NCBI RefSeq assembly: GCF_013359905.1
Contig: NZ_JABMCC010000101.1
Span: 287,329 to 351,328, forward strand
Source: Paenibacillus taichungensis
Lineage (GTDB): Bacteria; Bacillota; Bacilli; Paenibacillales; Paenibacillaceae
DNA length: 64,000 nucleotides
Direction of reading: 5' to 3'
Position 1 is the stretch's first letter; every line of letters begins with the position of its first letter. Both the position numbers and the translations under genes were made by a program. A model generated the notes under the pieces. The model had not been told where the DNA came from, ran no database searches, and saw only the letters and a list, made by a program, of their open reading frames with translations. This document shows positions 1 through 9,443 of the stretch, one piece after another.

Positions 1-189
1 TACGGAAGCCGTACTTTCCGTAGCGGATTGAATGACATCTATCAGTTCCTTTTTATCATTCAATAGTTGTAAAAGATGCTCTTCCTCAGTCTGAAGTTTC
101 CCGATGGCTGTGGATAACATCCACTCCGCTTGCGTTTTTTCATTGCTTTTCAGGTCGACAACCTTCTGGAAATGATATCGAAATTTCAT
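1..189 (-). CDS. fliJ: Flagellar export chaperone FliJ (N-terminal part)
   Basis: The reading frame starts at ATG 189 and runs off the left edge of the window, so only about 63 residues are present. The visible part begins MKFRYHFQKVVDLK and is rich in Lys, Glu and Gln, as expected for the coiled-coil FliJ stalk that works with the FliI ATPase in the flagellar type III export gate. It follows fliI by 11 nt, the usual fliH-fliI-fliJ order. The identification rests on position and coiled-coil character; sequence similarity of FliJ proteins is weak. Confidence 0.8.
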   Translation of the reverse strand, partial: MKFRYHFQKVVDLKSNEKTQAEWMLSTAIGKLQTEEEHLLQLLNDKKELIDVIQSATESTASV

Positions 190-200
190 CGTTTACCCAT

Positions 201-1520
201 TCATCTCCTTGCAAATTCAAGAATCAAACGTTCCTGCACTTCACTCAACGTTACTTTTTCATCGACTTTCTGTCTGGTAAAGTCCCAGATGCTATCAATC
301 TGGTCAATAGATTCATCAATGGCAGCATTTGAACCTCTTTGATAAGCCCCAATGTTGATTAAGTCCTCTGATTCCTTGTACACAGCCATCAGTCTCTTCA
401 TATTATTAACGGCTTCCAGCTGCTCTTCAGGAGCAATATCCTTCATAACCCGACTAATGCTCGCAAGCACATCAATGGCAGGGAAATGACCTTTATTTGC
501 GATGGACCGATTTAATACAATATGACCATCCAATATACCTCTCACCGCATCTGCAATCGGTTCGTTCATATCATCCCCGTCGACAAGGACGGTGTAAAAA
601 GCAGTAATCGAGCCTGTGGGTCCAGTCCCCGCTCGCTCAAGCAGCTTGGGCAAACTCGCAAAAACAGAAGGAGTGTATCCTCTCATTGCAGGAGGTTCCC
701 CCACGGCAAGTCCTACTTCCCTCTGTGCCATGGCATAACGTGTAACGGAGTCCATCATCAACATGACATTCATGCCTCTGTCTCTGAAATACTCCGCAAT
801 CGTAGTTGCGATGACCGCGCCCTTGATTCGAATCAGAGCAGGTTGATCAGAGGTAGCGACAATAACGACAGATCGTTCCAGTCCTTCCGGACCCAGATCC
901 CGTTCAATAAAGTCACGAACCTCGCGGCCCCGCTCGCCTACCAAAGCAATTACATTGACGTCTGCTGCTGTATTGCGGGCGATCATGCCCATCAGCGTAC
1001 TTTTACCAACACCCGATCCGGCAAATATGCCGACCCTCTGTCCTTTGCCTACCGTCAACAGACCGTCAATGGCTCTCACACCTACGCTCATCGTTTCGAG
1101 TACACGTGGTCGGTCCATCGGATTCACAGGCGTATTGGATGTGGAGTACATCGGCATTCTGGAGGGTAACAAGGAACCGTCCAAAGGTTGTCCCAATCCA
1201 TCTAACACCTTACCAAGCAATTCTGATCCAACCTGAACGCCAAGTGGTTTACCCGTTCCGACCACATCACATCCAGGACCAATAGATTGAAGTTCACCGA
1301 GTGGCATGAGCAATACTTTGTTATCCCGGAACCCAACAACCTCTGCCTGGAGTGGCTTGGCAGATTTTCCAGGGTAGATGTAACATACATCACCAATACT
1401 TGCATCCGGACCTTCCGACTCAACCATAAGACCAATGACCTGAGTGACCTTACCGTTAATACGAACGGGATCAAATTGCTTAAGATGTTCCATGTATCGC
1501 TGTGAGCTAAGAATCTTCAT
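201..1520 (-). CDS. fliI: Flagellum-specific export ATPase FliI
   Basis: About 439 residues, resembling the F1-ATPase beta subunit. It powers unfolding and delivery of substrates to the flagellar export gate. The Walker A motif GSGVGKST lies near residues 168-175, followed by the GERGREVRDFIE segment and a Walker B region (MLMMDSVTRYA). The start chosen is ATG 1520 (MKILSSQ), preceded by GAGGGG about 10 nt upstream; an in-frame ATG at 1547 lacks a comparable ribosome site. The start overlaps the end of fliH by 14 nt, which suggests translational coupling. Confidence 0.95.
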   Translation of the reverse strand: MKILSSQRYMEHLKQFDPVRINGKVTQVIGLMVESEGPDASIGDVCYIYPGKSAKPLQAEVVGFRDNKVLLMPLGELQSIGPGCDVVGTGKPLGVQVGSELLGKVLDGLGQPLDGSLLPSRMPMYSTSNTPVNPMDRPRVLETMSVGVRAIDGLLTVGKGQRVGIFAGSGVGKSTLMGMIARNTAADVNVIALVGERGREVRDFIERDLGPEGLERSVVIVATSDQPALIRIKGAVIATTIAEYFRDRGMNVMLMMDSVTRYAMAQREVGLAVGEPPAMRGYTPSVFASLPKLLERAGTGPTGSITAFYTVLVDGDDMNEPIADAVRGILDGHIVLNRSIANKGHFPAIDVLASISRVMKDIAPEEQLEAVNNMKRLMAVYKESEDLINIGAYQRGSNAAIDESIDQIDSIWDFTRQKVDEKVTLSEVQERLILEFARR

Positions 1521-2367
1521 GTTGATTTTTTCGCCCCTCATCCTCAAGTGCTATGCGGATCAGTTCTTTTTTAATTTCAGCGAGCTGGGTATCAATTCTG
1601 GCATCTACGCTTCCAAACGACGACCGTATAACACATCCCTTGTCTTTTACCGTAGCATCAGGCAAAATCTGCAATTCTGCCTGAGAGTCAATTGCCATAG
1701 CCAACTCTTCCCGTGCGGCCTGCACAAAAGCAAATTGATCAGGTGCCACACATAAGGTGATCATCCCCTGTTCACGTTTGCGAGACAAACTCTGACGAAT
1801 CAGTTCAAGTGTGTGTTCTGGTTCAACCGAGAGTTGTTTGTCAATCACCTTCTCAGCGATACCACAGGCGAGATCCACAAGGAAAGGCTCCGCTTCCTGT
1901 ATAATCTGACCTTTGGCAATGTAAGCTTCTTCAAGCACCCCGCGTGCTTCCTTCATCATCTCTTCGATCTTCACCTGGAGATCCAGTTCAGCCTGTACTT
2001 TGCCTTCTTCAAAACCCTGCTGGAAACCTTGTGAACGAAGCGCTTCAGTCAGATGTTCATCCTGCTGACGCTGCTCCTGCCACCAGCTATCTATCTGTTC
2101 ACGGGCTTCTTGAAGCAATCGTTCCGCTTCCTCCGAAGCATCACGTACCTGCTTTTCTGCAAACTCCTTGGCATCCTCCAGCATCTCCGCGGTAAGACGT
2201 TGTGTTTCTTCGTCCACGCGTGCCTGAAGCATCTCAGCTTCAGAACCTTCAGCACGTTCACCATCTAACTCCGCATCAGACTCCGATCCACCATAATGAT
2301 GATGATTTTCGAGTCGTTTGTGGTCATCGACCGGTACATACTGGAAAGATTTAATCAAATTAGACAA
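1507..2367 (-). CDS. fliH: Flagellar assembly protein FliH
   Basis: About 286 residues. FliH binds FliI and the C ring as a stator-like regulator of the export ATPase. The middle is a long Glu/Gln/Ala-rich coiled coil and the C-terminal third matches the FliH/V-ATPase E-like domain. The best start is TTG 2367 (reads MSNLIKS), 9 nt after GGAGGAG; in-frame ATG codons upstream overlap the ribosome site or fliG. The start overlaps the fliG stop by 8 nt. Confidence 0.88.
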   Translation of the reverse strand: MSNLIKSFQYVPVDDHKRLENHHHYGGSESDAELDGERAEGSEAEMLQARVDEETQRLTAEMLEDAKEFAEKQVRDASEEAERLLQEAREQIDSWWQEQRQQDEHLTEALRSQGFQQGFEEGKVQAELDLQVKIEEMMKEARGVLEEAYIAKGQIIQEAEPFLVDLACGIAEKVIDKQLSVEPEHTLELIRQSLSRKREQGMITLCVAPDQFAFVQAAREELAMAIDSQAELQILPDATVKDKGCVIRSSFGSVDARIDTQLAEIKKELIRIALEDEGRKNQHEDS

Positions 2368-3376
2368 TGATATCATCTCCTCCACCGCGAGCGATAATGA
2401 TCTCACCAGCTTCTTCCAATCTACGGATCGTTCCTACGATACGGGTCTGAGCTTCCTCAACATCACGCAACCGAACAGGTCCCATGAATTCCATTTCTTC
2501 CTTGAATGTCTCGGACATCCGTTTCGACATATTTCGGAATATTGCATCCCGTACTTCTTCGCTTGCCACTTTAAGTGCCAACTGCAAATCTGCGTTGTCG
2601 ATATCCCGGATAATACGCTGGATCGAACGATCGTCGACATTGACGATATCTTCGAATACAAACATGCGTTTTTTGATTTCTTCTGCAAGTTCCGGATCTT
2701 GAATTTCCAACGAGTCGAGAATAGTACGTTCCGTACCACGGTCGACGCCGTTCAAGATCTGAACGATGGATTCGATACCACCCGCATTTGTATAATCCTG
2801 CGTAACAGTAGAAGATAATTTCTGCTCGAGCACTCGTTCCACTTGAGAAATGACTTCTGGAGACGTACTGTCCATAACAGCAACTCTGCGTGCTACATCG
2901 GCTTGCTTCTCTTGTGGTAACGAGGACAAAATTGCTGCTGCCTGCTCAAATTGCAGATACGATAATACCAGAGCAATTGTTTGCGGGCTTTCGTTCTGAA
3001 TGAAGTTCAATATTTGATTCGGATCCGCCTTACGCGCAAAGTCAAAGGGTCTAACTTGCAGCGTAGCCGTCAAACGGTTAATAACTTCAAGTGCTTTTTG
3101 CGACCCAAGTGCTTTCTCCAGAATTTCTCTCGCATACGTAATACCGCCCTGTGAGATATATTCCTGTGCCAAACAGATCTGGTGAAACTCAGACATAATC
3201 ATATCTTTTTCGGAAGCATCCACTTTACGAACATTGGCAATTTCCAACGTTAGTTGTTCAATCTCCTCGTCCCGCAAATGTTTGAAGATTTGCGCGGATA
3301 CTTCCGGACCTAATGTAATCAACAAAATTGCTGCTTTTTGTCTTCCAGTCAGACCTTGACTGCTTGCCTTCGCCAA
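2360..3376 (-). CDS. fliG: Flagellar motor switch protein FliG
   Basis: About 338 residues, the usual FliG length. It forms the rotor part of the C ring that contacts the stator and sets rotation direction. The N-terminal LTGRQKAAILLITLG segment and the C-terminal charged helix region (VFEDIVNVDDRSIQRI) are typical. TTG 3376 (MAKASSQ) is preferred because GAGG lies 8 nt upstream; a GTG at 3385 sits directly on that ribosome site. It lies 11 nt downstream of fliF. Confidence 0.95.
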   Translation of the reverse strand: MAKASSQGLTGRQKAAILLITLGPEVSAQIFKHLRDEEIEQLTLEIANVRKVDASEKDMIMSEFHQICLAQEYISQGGITYAREILEKALGSQKALEVINRLTATLQVRPFDFARKADPNQILNFIQNESPQTIALVLSYLQFEQAAAILSSLPQEKQADVARRVAVMDSTSPEVISQVERVLEQKLSSTVTQDYTNAGGIESIVQILNGVDRGTERTILDSLEIQDPELAEEIKKRMFVFEDIVNVDDRSIQRIIRDIDNADLQLALKVASEEVRDAIFRNMSKRMSETFKEEMEFMGPVRLRDVEEAQTRIVGTIRRLEEAGEIIIARGGGDDIIV

Positions 3377-3387
3377 TGCGTTCACCT

Positions 3388-4971
3388 CTATTCGTCAGCC
3401 AGCCACGTACGCAGCAGATTGACGAATTCGTCTGGCTTTTTCTTGGCCAAACTCTCCAATTGTTTGCGCACTTGACTTTCGTTCGTTACACTGTCCAACG
3501 TAATGGACGGAAACTCTGTTGCTACTGGAAGAGGAATGTCCTCTTCTTCTATTTCGTTTTGTTTGCGACGACGGCGCACTAACAAAATAACAACCGTTGC
3601 AATTAATGCTGCCACCAGTGCTCCTATGCCCCACATCATTCCGGTAGAAAGCTGGAAGCCTGTATTTGCTGCTGCAGCAGTCTGGAAACCTTGAGACATT
3701 ACCGAAACTTTTTTGGCCAAGTCTGCGTCACTTATTACAGTGCCTGAGTCCGCCAATGATGCACGAACAATGTTAACCAAGATATTTTCAATTGCATCCT
3801 GAACCGGTGCTTGTAATTCTGTTTGTCCTGCCGGTGGTTCAACCGCAACGTTAATGGTTAAATCTTTTACAGTATATGGACTGGAAACGATATCTTTAAC
3901 AATTCGGTTGACATCGTAGTTTTTGGTGCTGGATGTTTCCTCCGAGGTTGAGTTGCCTGATGCATCCGATGATGGATAACCGGGAACTTCCTCTTGACCT
4001 GTGCCAGCAACACCACCTGTCGGATTGCTTGCCCCAGTGTAACTCTTTTGAATCTCTTGCACACTGATCTCGATGCCTTTCATATTATCTACATCGACCG
4101 GTGTGACTAGGTTTTCTTTCCGAGTTTCCTTGTCAAAATTAAGCTTGGAAGCAACCAGTACATTGACGTTCTCGTCACCCACAATCTGGGAAAGAAATTG
4201 CTTCACATTATTGCGAACATCATTTTCGAATTTCTTCTGTAACGCCATGTTTTCTTGGACTTCAGAAGATAATCCCCCACTACCACCTCTGGCGGTCGGA
4301 ATCAGTTCCGCTTCATCCGTGTTCGTAATCGTTATATTTTCAATAGGTAGATTGGGAATGGCTGTCTTGACCAAATTAAAATATCCATCTACCGCAGCCT
4401 GATTGGGGTGATAACCCGGTTTAAACTGCAGGGCCACTGATGCTGATGCTTTATCCTGCTCTTCTAGGCCAGCAAAGATATTATCTTTTGGCATATTGAC
4501 CAACACTTTAGCATCCTGTATGCCTTGCATTCGTTGAAGCAACTGCTCCACTTCTCCGTTCAATGCGTTGTTATACTTCACATCGAACTCTTTATCCGTC
4601 ATCCCGATCGGAGATGATGACTCCTCAAATGACTTATACCCTAATGAACCATTTTGAATAATTCCTTGTGATCCGATATTTACTTTTGCAATAGCTACAT
4701 CCGTGCTCGGTACAGATATGGTCTTACCGTCTGCACTTAATTTGTATGGAATACTTGATGAATCCAGATAATTAATGACGCCTGCAGAGTCACTTGCATT
4801 CAAATCCGTGAAAGCAACTTCATATTCCGTCTTTGACAATTGCATGGTTAGTACAACTGCAGCCAAAATTAAAAACAGGAAGGTGGAAATAAATAATACT
4901 TTTTGCTTTTTGCTAAAACTATTCCAATACTGGGATGCCTTATCCCTGTATTGGGCAATTCTCTCATTCAC
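3388..4971 (-). CDS. fliF: Flagellar MS-ring protein FliF
   Basis: 527 residues with a membrane helix near residues 27-47, a large extracytoplasmic part with the ring-building motifs, a Gly/Ser/Thr-rich linker near residues 310-345, and a second membrane helix near 445-465 followed by RRRRK. The cytoplasmic tail, which binds FliG, ends at the stop codon. FliF is the first ring assembled in the basal body. The start is GTG 4971 with GGGGTGA upstream. Confidence 0.95.
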   Translation of the reverse strand: MNERIAQYRDKASQYWNSFSKKQKVLFISTFLFLILAAVVLTMQLSKTEYEVAFTDLNASDSAGVINYLDSSSIPYKLSADGKTISVPSTDVAIAKVNIGSQGIIQNGSLGYKSFEESSSPIGMTDKEFDVKYNNALNGEVEQLLQRMQGIQDAKVLVNMPKDNIFAGLEEQDKASASVALQFKPGYHPNQAAVDGYFNLVKTAIPNLPIENITITNTDEAELIPTARGGSGGLSSEVQENMALQKKFENDVRNNVKQFLSQIVGDENVNVLVASKLNFDKETRKENLVTPVDVDNMKGIEISVQEIQKSYTGASNPTGGVAGTGQEEVPGYPSSDASGNSTSEETSSTKNYDVNRIVKDIVSSPYTVKDLTINVAVEPPAGQTELQAPVQDAIENILVNIVRASLADSGTVISDADLAKKVSVMSQGFQTAAAANTGFQLSTGMMWGIGALVAALIATVVILLVRRRRKQNEIEEEDIPLPVATEFPSITLDSVTNESQVRKQLESLAKKKPDEFVNLLRTWLADE

Positions 4972-5108
4972 TCTGTCACCCCATCCGAAACTTTGCTTGG
5001 TCTGTCCTTCCGCAATCTTTATAGGTTCTAAAGTTTAACGGTCAGGAGCAGCATCGCAGCTGCTTGTTGTAATAATCAGCGCTGTTGTCGAAGCGCATTT
5101 AAGACATT

Positions 5109-5420
5109 TTATAATTGCGTACGCATAATCTCCTGATATGCTTCGACTACTTTGTTTCGGACTTGAGTCGTAAGTTGCAGACTCAACAGGGCCTGTTCAG
5201 AAGCGATCATCACCTGATCAACGTTCACTTTTCCAACCAGGAATTGGTTTGACATTTCATGTGCCTGGGTCTCCTGTGCAGCTACAGACCCTAGCGCATC
5301 CTGTAGGTATGTACCGAAGCTCTGGATGGTTTCGGCTGGTGTAGATGGTTTACTTTGTGCCGTACTTTGCATCTGAAGCGGTTGAATCCCCTGTGTGCTA
5401 AACATGTTGTTCTGAATCAT
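5109..5420 (-). CDS. fliE: Flagellar hook-basal body protein FliE
   Basis: 103 residues. FliE links the MS ring to the proximal rod. The conserved C-terminal half contains VDQVMIASEQALLSLQL followed by VRNKVVEAYQEIMR, the family signature. AAGGGAGG precedes ATG 5420. It lies between flgC and fliF, as in B. subtilis, with a 137-nt spacer before fliF that has no gene. Confidence 0.93.
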   Translation of the reverse strand: MIQNNMFSTQGIQPLQMQSTAQSKPSTPAETIQSFGTYLQDALGSVAAQETQAHEMSNQFLVGKVNVDQVMIASEQALLSLQLTTQVRNKVVEAYQEIMRTQL

Positions 5421-5484
5421 TAATGTCCCTCCCTTTCATTTCTGTTCTTTGGTTTTATGGATATTTCCACCTTTAAGCCGTTAA

Positions 5485-5937
5485 TTAGGCTCTTCCAATC
5501 TCCAATGCCTTGGATATCATTGCTTTGGTTGAGTTCAAAGCTGTGACGTTTGCTTCATATGAGCGTGAAGCCGAAATCATGTCCACCATTTCTTTCGCGA
5601 TATCCACATTAGGCATATACACATACCCCTCAGCGTTGGCATCCGGATGTGTAGGGTCGTAGACTGGCTTCAGAGGGGACTGATCTTCACGAATCTCCGA
5701 TACTCTAACTCCCTCTCCAGACCCACTGCTTTTCATCTGATTTTGAAGCAAGCTATTAAATGAAGTTTTGTTGGGTTCAAGTACAACCATCTTGCGCTTG
5801 TAAGGAACCGCCTCGCCGTTGGTCACACTCGCGCGCGTCGTCTCCGCGTTTGCAATGTTGGAAGATATAACGTCCATCCGCAAACGCTGAGCTGTTAGAG
5901 CCGATGCACTGATACTGAAACTGTTACTAATGTTCAC
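5485..5937 (-). CDS. flgC: Proximal rod protein FlgC
   Basis: 150 residues. It is a rod component of the basal body, exported by the type III pathway. The N-terminal SASALTAQRLRMDVISSNIANAET pattern and the C-terminal EMVDMISASRSYEANVTALN motif are those of the rod/hook family. The start is GTG 5937 with AGGGAG upstream. It sits 5 nt downstream of flgB and is co-transcribed with it. Confidence 0.95.
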   Translation of the reverse strand: MNISNSFSISASALTAQRLRMDVISSNIANAETTRASVTNGEAVPYKRKMVVLEPNKTSFNSLLQNQMKSSGSGEGVRVSEIREDQSPLKPVYDPTHPDANAEGYVYMPNVDIAKEMVDMISASRSYEANVTALNSTKAMISKALEIGRA

Positions 5938-5942
5938 CTAAG

Positions 5943-6350
5943 TTATCTCCCTTCGACTCCAACACGCATCATTTTGATTTGTTCATTCACTTGCTGAATA
6001 TAAGCGTTGTAACGTAGCTGGTTCTCCGCCAGAAGACTCATTTCTTTGTCTACATCGACGTTGTTCTGGTTGTTATTCATGGAAGTTGACTGGTCCATAT
6101 TAACTACTGGTGTAGGTATGGAAGAGGAAGGACCTATGACAAAATGCCTTGAATCCGTTACTTTCCCTTTAAGAACAGGCATATCTCCATTCATTTGTTC
6201 CTGCAGCATTTCTTCAAAAGCAACGTCCGAACGCTTGAAATACGGGGTGTCCGCATTCGCAATGTTGTCAGCGATTGTTCGTTGTCTAATGTTGGAGGCA
6301 TCGAGTGCACCTTGTAACCTTTGAAAACTAATATCATTCAAAAGATTCAT
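5943..6350 (-). CDS. flgB: Proximal rod protein FlgB
   Basis: 135 residues. It is the most membrane-proximal rod subunit and the first gene of the fla/che-type operon. The N-terminal ALDASNIRQRTIADNIANADTP segment carries the rod-protein signature. AGAGGAGGG precedes ATG 6350. The nearby upstream sequence contains a Spo0A-box-like site at 6416-6431. Confidence 0.95.
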   Translation of the reverse strand: MNLLNDISFQRLQGALDASNIRQRTIADNIANADTPYFKRSDVAFEEMLQEQMNGDMPVLKGKVTDSRHFVIGPSSSIPTPVVNMDQSTSMNNNQNNVDVDKEMSLLAENQLRYNAYIQQVNEQIKMMRVGVEGR

Positions 6351-6415
6351 AATCGCCCTCCTCTCTTTAGAAATTATGGAAATTGATTCAATCTTTTTCC
6401 GTCAGGATGCTTATG

Positions 6416-6431
6416 TTTTTTCGACAAAAAA
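6416..6431 (-). promoter_or_regulatory. Candidate Spo0A box upstream of flgB
   Basis: On the minus strand the sequence reads TTTTTTGTCGAAAAAA. It contains the TGTCGAA core of the Spo0A binding site flanked by T and A runs, 66 nt upstream of flgB. Repression of motility by phosphorylated Spo0A would make sense, but binding is inferred. Confidence 0.45.
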
Positions 6432-6530
6432 CATTCACTTTTACACGGTTTTCTAGGACTTAAGTAGAATTAACTCTGATGTTGTCGTATAACATAAGTT
6501 TCTTCGAGATTGGGATATATTACAATAAGA

Positions 6531-6566
6531 AAAAAGCCCTATCTTTTCTGAAAGACAGAGCTTTTT
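6531..6566 (-). terminator. Rho-independent terminator
   Basis: On the minus strand AAAAAGCTCTGTCTTT pairs with AAGATAGGGCTTTTTT (two G-U pairs) and is followed by TTTTTTCTT. It would end transcripts from the hslVU side before the flagellar operon. Confidence 0.6.
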
Positions 6567-7337
6567 GTGTATTTTCTGCAAATTATGAATTTTTTCGTAA
6601 ATGTTGGGGCCCAAAACAAAAATAAGCTTAAGTGCTCGAATTGAGCTCTTAAACATTCTTAAAATTTATACTATGCTTCTATACGTTTCAGTACATCATA
6701 ATAATACAAACAAGGATCCCATCGAAAAGCTTCAAACGATTCCCTGTTAGAAATATTTACCGATATAATAAGCTTTCTTATAATTTATTATAAAATCTTC
6801 TCTATTCCATGAAATTGTTAATTGACAAAATATCCATTACGGATTACTTGTTTCAGCTTGATATTTAAAATACTTTTTTAACATTTAAACAGAGCAAGCT
6901 CAGTTATATTCCACAAGAATATTTTGTCACTTCCGCAATACCATCTCATTCGCTTTTTGCGCATTTATGCAAATCATTCTCAAGCTTTTGATTAAACCGA
7001 TAACCAGACTTGGAAAAATAAAATCCTATTACTGGAATTTATAGAAGTATCAAATATGAGTTGTAAACATAACTTTAGGGCTTAAATACATTATTCCTGC
7101 GGCACAAGTCCTAGATTAACTTTCGTCTTATACAACTCCATCTCTTTTATCGGTTACAAAACAGCATTATATTAGACTAAAACAAAAAATAAACGGCATA
7201 CAGATGGATTGAATAAAGTCTACTACAGTCCGAACCAGGATCGAATATCCCATTTCCGTGTAGTCGTCTGATCTTTATTCATCCATTGTATACCGTCATT
7301 TATACTTCAATCGCTCTAACAGCGCATTACACCTATG
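6567..7337. other. Gene-poor AT-rich spacer between hslU and the flagellar operon
   Basis: No reading frame here has a convincing ribosome site or family match. B. subtilis has codY at this position; no CodY-like sequence is visible. Near the hslU end lies an imperfect long hairpin (7192-7297). The rest is AT-rich with no recognisable feature. Confidence 0.6.
7192..7297. repeat. Long imperfect inverted repeat downstream of hslU
   Basis: An outer arm of about 26 nt (ACGGCATACAGATGGATTG...) pairs with ATCCATTGTATACCGT near the right end. An inner ACTACA/TGTAGT pair continues the stem around a loop of about 35 nt. It could be a structured 3' end of the hslVU transcript, a small RNA or a degenerate small mobile repeat. 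Confidence 0.5.
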
Positions 7338-8738
7338 TTACAGGATATATTGACTTAAATCACGATCAAGTGCAATGTCATTCAATTTCTCACGTACATA
7401 TTCCGGAGTGATTACCATACGCTCCAGCGTAAGCTCTGGCGCTTCAAAAGACAAATCCTCAAGAAGTTTCTCCAGAATAGTATGCAGGCGCCGTGCACCG
7501 ATATTTTCAGTATTCTGATTCACGGACTCAGCCAGCTTGGCAATCTCACGAATGGCATCATCCGAGAACTCAATCTCAATATTCTCCGTACGCAGCAAAT
7601 CCACATACTGCTTGGTTAACGCATTTTTAGGTTCAGTGAGAATCGACACAAATTCATCAAGCGTCAGGCTGTTCAGTTCTACACGGATTGGGAAACGCCC
7701 CTGGAGCTCTGGAATGAGATCTGAGGGCTTTGCTACGTGAAATGCGCCAGCTGCCATAAACAGGATGTAATCCGTTTTGACAGGGCCATACTTGGTCATT
7801 ACCGTAGATCCTTCCACGATTGGCAGAATATCACGCTGTACCCCTTCACGGGATACGTCTGGGCCGCTACCGCGTCCTTGACTGGCCACTTTATCAATTT
7901 CGTCAATGAATATGATACCTGTTTGTTCCGCCCGGCGAATGGACTCCTGAGTAACATCATCCATATCGATCAACTTGCCCGCTTCTTCCTGAATTAATAC
8001 TTTGCGAGCTTCCTTAATCGCCAGTTTACGTTTTTTGGTACGACGAGGTAATAAACTGCCAAACATCTCCTGCATGTTCATCCCCATCTGATCATTTCCT
8101 TGACCAGCGAACATGTCCATCATGTTAGGCGTGGTATCTTCCACATCAATTTCGATAACGTCATCTTCCAGCTTTCCAGATAACAAATCAAATTTGATTT
8201 TACGTCGCCGCTCGGCTACTCCGGTATCCGGTTCTTGCTCATCGGTTTCTGGCGTGTTGTTGCCATTATTACCAAAAATCATTTCGAAAGGATTCCGCTG
8301 ATTTTTGGATTTGGATTGTGAAGGGGCCAAAATATGTACGATCCGCTCATTGGCAGCCTCTTCCGCTTTGTCTTTGACCTTTTCTGTACGTTCCAACTTG
8401 ACCATCCGCAGTGATGTTTCAATCAAATCACGAATCATAGATTCCACGTCACGGCCAACATAACCCACTTCCGTGAACTTCGTAGCCTCCACCTTTACGA
8501 ATGGGGCTCCTACCAACTTAGCCAGTCGGCGTGCAATCTCGGTTTTACCAACACCAGTAGGTCCAATCATCAGAATATTTTTTGGTACAATATCATCTTG
8601 GGTATGTTCGGGCAAAAGGCTACGGCGATAACGATTACGAAGGGCGACCGCTACCGATTTTTTAGCCTGTTTTTGACCTACAATGTACTTATCAAGCTCT
8701 GCAACGATTTGTCTTGGCGTTAACGCTTGAGTATCCAT
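7338..8738 (-). CDS. hslU: ATP-dependent protease ATPase subunit HslU (ClpY)
   Basis: 466 residues. It is the AAA+ unfoldase that feeds substrates to HslV in the cytoplasm. Walker A GPTGVGKT is at residues 59-66, an I domain with a Gln/Asp-rich insert at about 130-240, then Walker B (IIFIDEIDK) and the sensor region [11 protein letters not shown]. The C-terminal LSQYIL tail is the segment that docks into HslV. It lies downstream of hslV with a 136-nt spacer, and an AGGAGG-like site precedes ATG 8738. Confidence 0.97.
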   Translation of the reverse strand: MDTQALTPRQIVAELDKYIVGQKQAKKSVAVALRNRYRRSLLPEHTQDDIVPKNILMIGPTGVGKTEIARRLAKLVGAPFVKVEATKFTEVGYVGRDVESMIRDLIETSLRMVKLERTEKVKDKAEEAANERIVHILAPSQSKSKNQRNPFEMIFGNNGNNTPETDEQEPDTGVAERRRKIKFDLLSGKLEDDVIEIDVEDTTPNMMDMFAGQGNDQMGMNMQEMFGSLLPRRTKKRKLAIKEARKVLIQEEAGKLIDMDDVTQESIRRAEQTGIIFIDEIDKVASQGRGSGPDVSREGVQRDILPIVEGSTVMTKYGPVKTDYILFMAAGAFHVAKPSDLIPELQGRFPIRVELNSLTLDEFVSILTEPKNALTKQYVDLLRTENIEIEFSDDAIREIAKLAESVNQNTENIGARRLHTILEKLLEDLSFEAPELTLERMVITPEYVREKLNDIALDRDLSQYIL

Positions 8739-8874
8739 ATAGCTTCCCTCCTAACAGTATGCAAACCTTGTTTATGAGATAGAACATTATAGATTAGCTA
8801 CAAGGACAAAGAATCTCCACGAAGTAACTGGAGCCGATTTAATCATCATGCCCCATCACGGGAGATTGTTTTCC

Positions 8875-9417
8875 TTACAACTCTTCAACAATAATATTAT
8901 TGTTGGTATATACACATAACTCTGATGCAATCTGGAGTGATTCACGAGCAATGTCTTTTGCTTCCAGATCCACCGCATGACGTTTTAACGCGCGTGCAGC
9001 AGACAACGCGAAGTTTCCTCCCGAGCCAATAGCGATAACATCATCATCCGGCTCGATAATTTCTCCCCCACCAGAAATCAGCAGCATACCCGTTTTATCC
9101 ATAACAATAAGGAGCGCCTCCAGTTTGCGCAAAATCCGATCCTGGCGCCAATCCTTGGCAAGTTCTACCGCTGCGCGCTGCAGATTACCATGATGTTCCT
9201 CCAGCTTGCCTTCGAATTTCTCAAATAAGGTAATGGCATCCGCAACGGAACCGGCAAAACCGGCCACTACCTGTCCTCGATATAAACGTCTTACCTTTTT
9301 TGCTGTATTTTTCATCACAACACTTTGCCCCATGGTCACCTGACCATCACCGGCAATGGCTGCTTTGCCATTATGACGAACTGCACAGATCGTTGTAGCA
9401 TGAAATGACATATCCAT
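8875..9417 (-). CDS. hslV: ATP-dependent protease peptidase subunit HslV (ClpQ)
   Basis: 180 residues, an N-terminal nucleophile peptidase. The family core ([22 protein letters not shown]) is preceded by six residues (MDMSFH), as in the Bacillus ClpQ type, whereas the E. coli enzyme begins directly with Met-Thr-Thr. GGGAGGAGG lies 8 nt before ATG 9417; the second ATG (9411) is too far from it. Either the Thr of ATT after processing, or an N-terminal Ser in the Bacillus manner, could be the nucleophile. Confidence 0.96.
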   Translation of the reverse strand: MDMSFHATTICAVRHNGKAAIAGDGQVTMGQSVVMKNTAKKVRRLYRGQVVAGFAGSVADAITLFEKFEGKLEEHHGNLQRAAVELAKDWRQDRILRKLEALLIVMDKTGMLLISGGGEIIEPDDDVIAIGSGGNFALSAARALKRHAVDLEAKDIARESLQIASELCVYTNNNIIVEEL

Positions 9418-9443
9418 GATATCAGCCTCCTCCCACGATTAAT

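Noticed and set aside
6453..6656. A 67-residue reading frame in the gap where codY is expected
   Set aside because: It has no CodY-like sequence and no good ribosome site, and it covers a transcription terminator.
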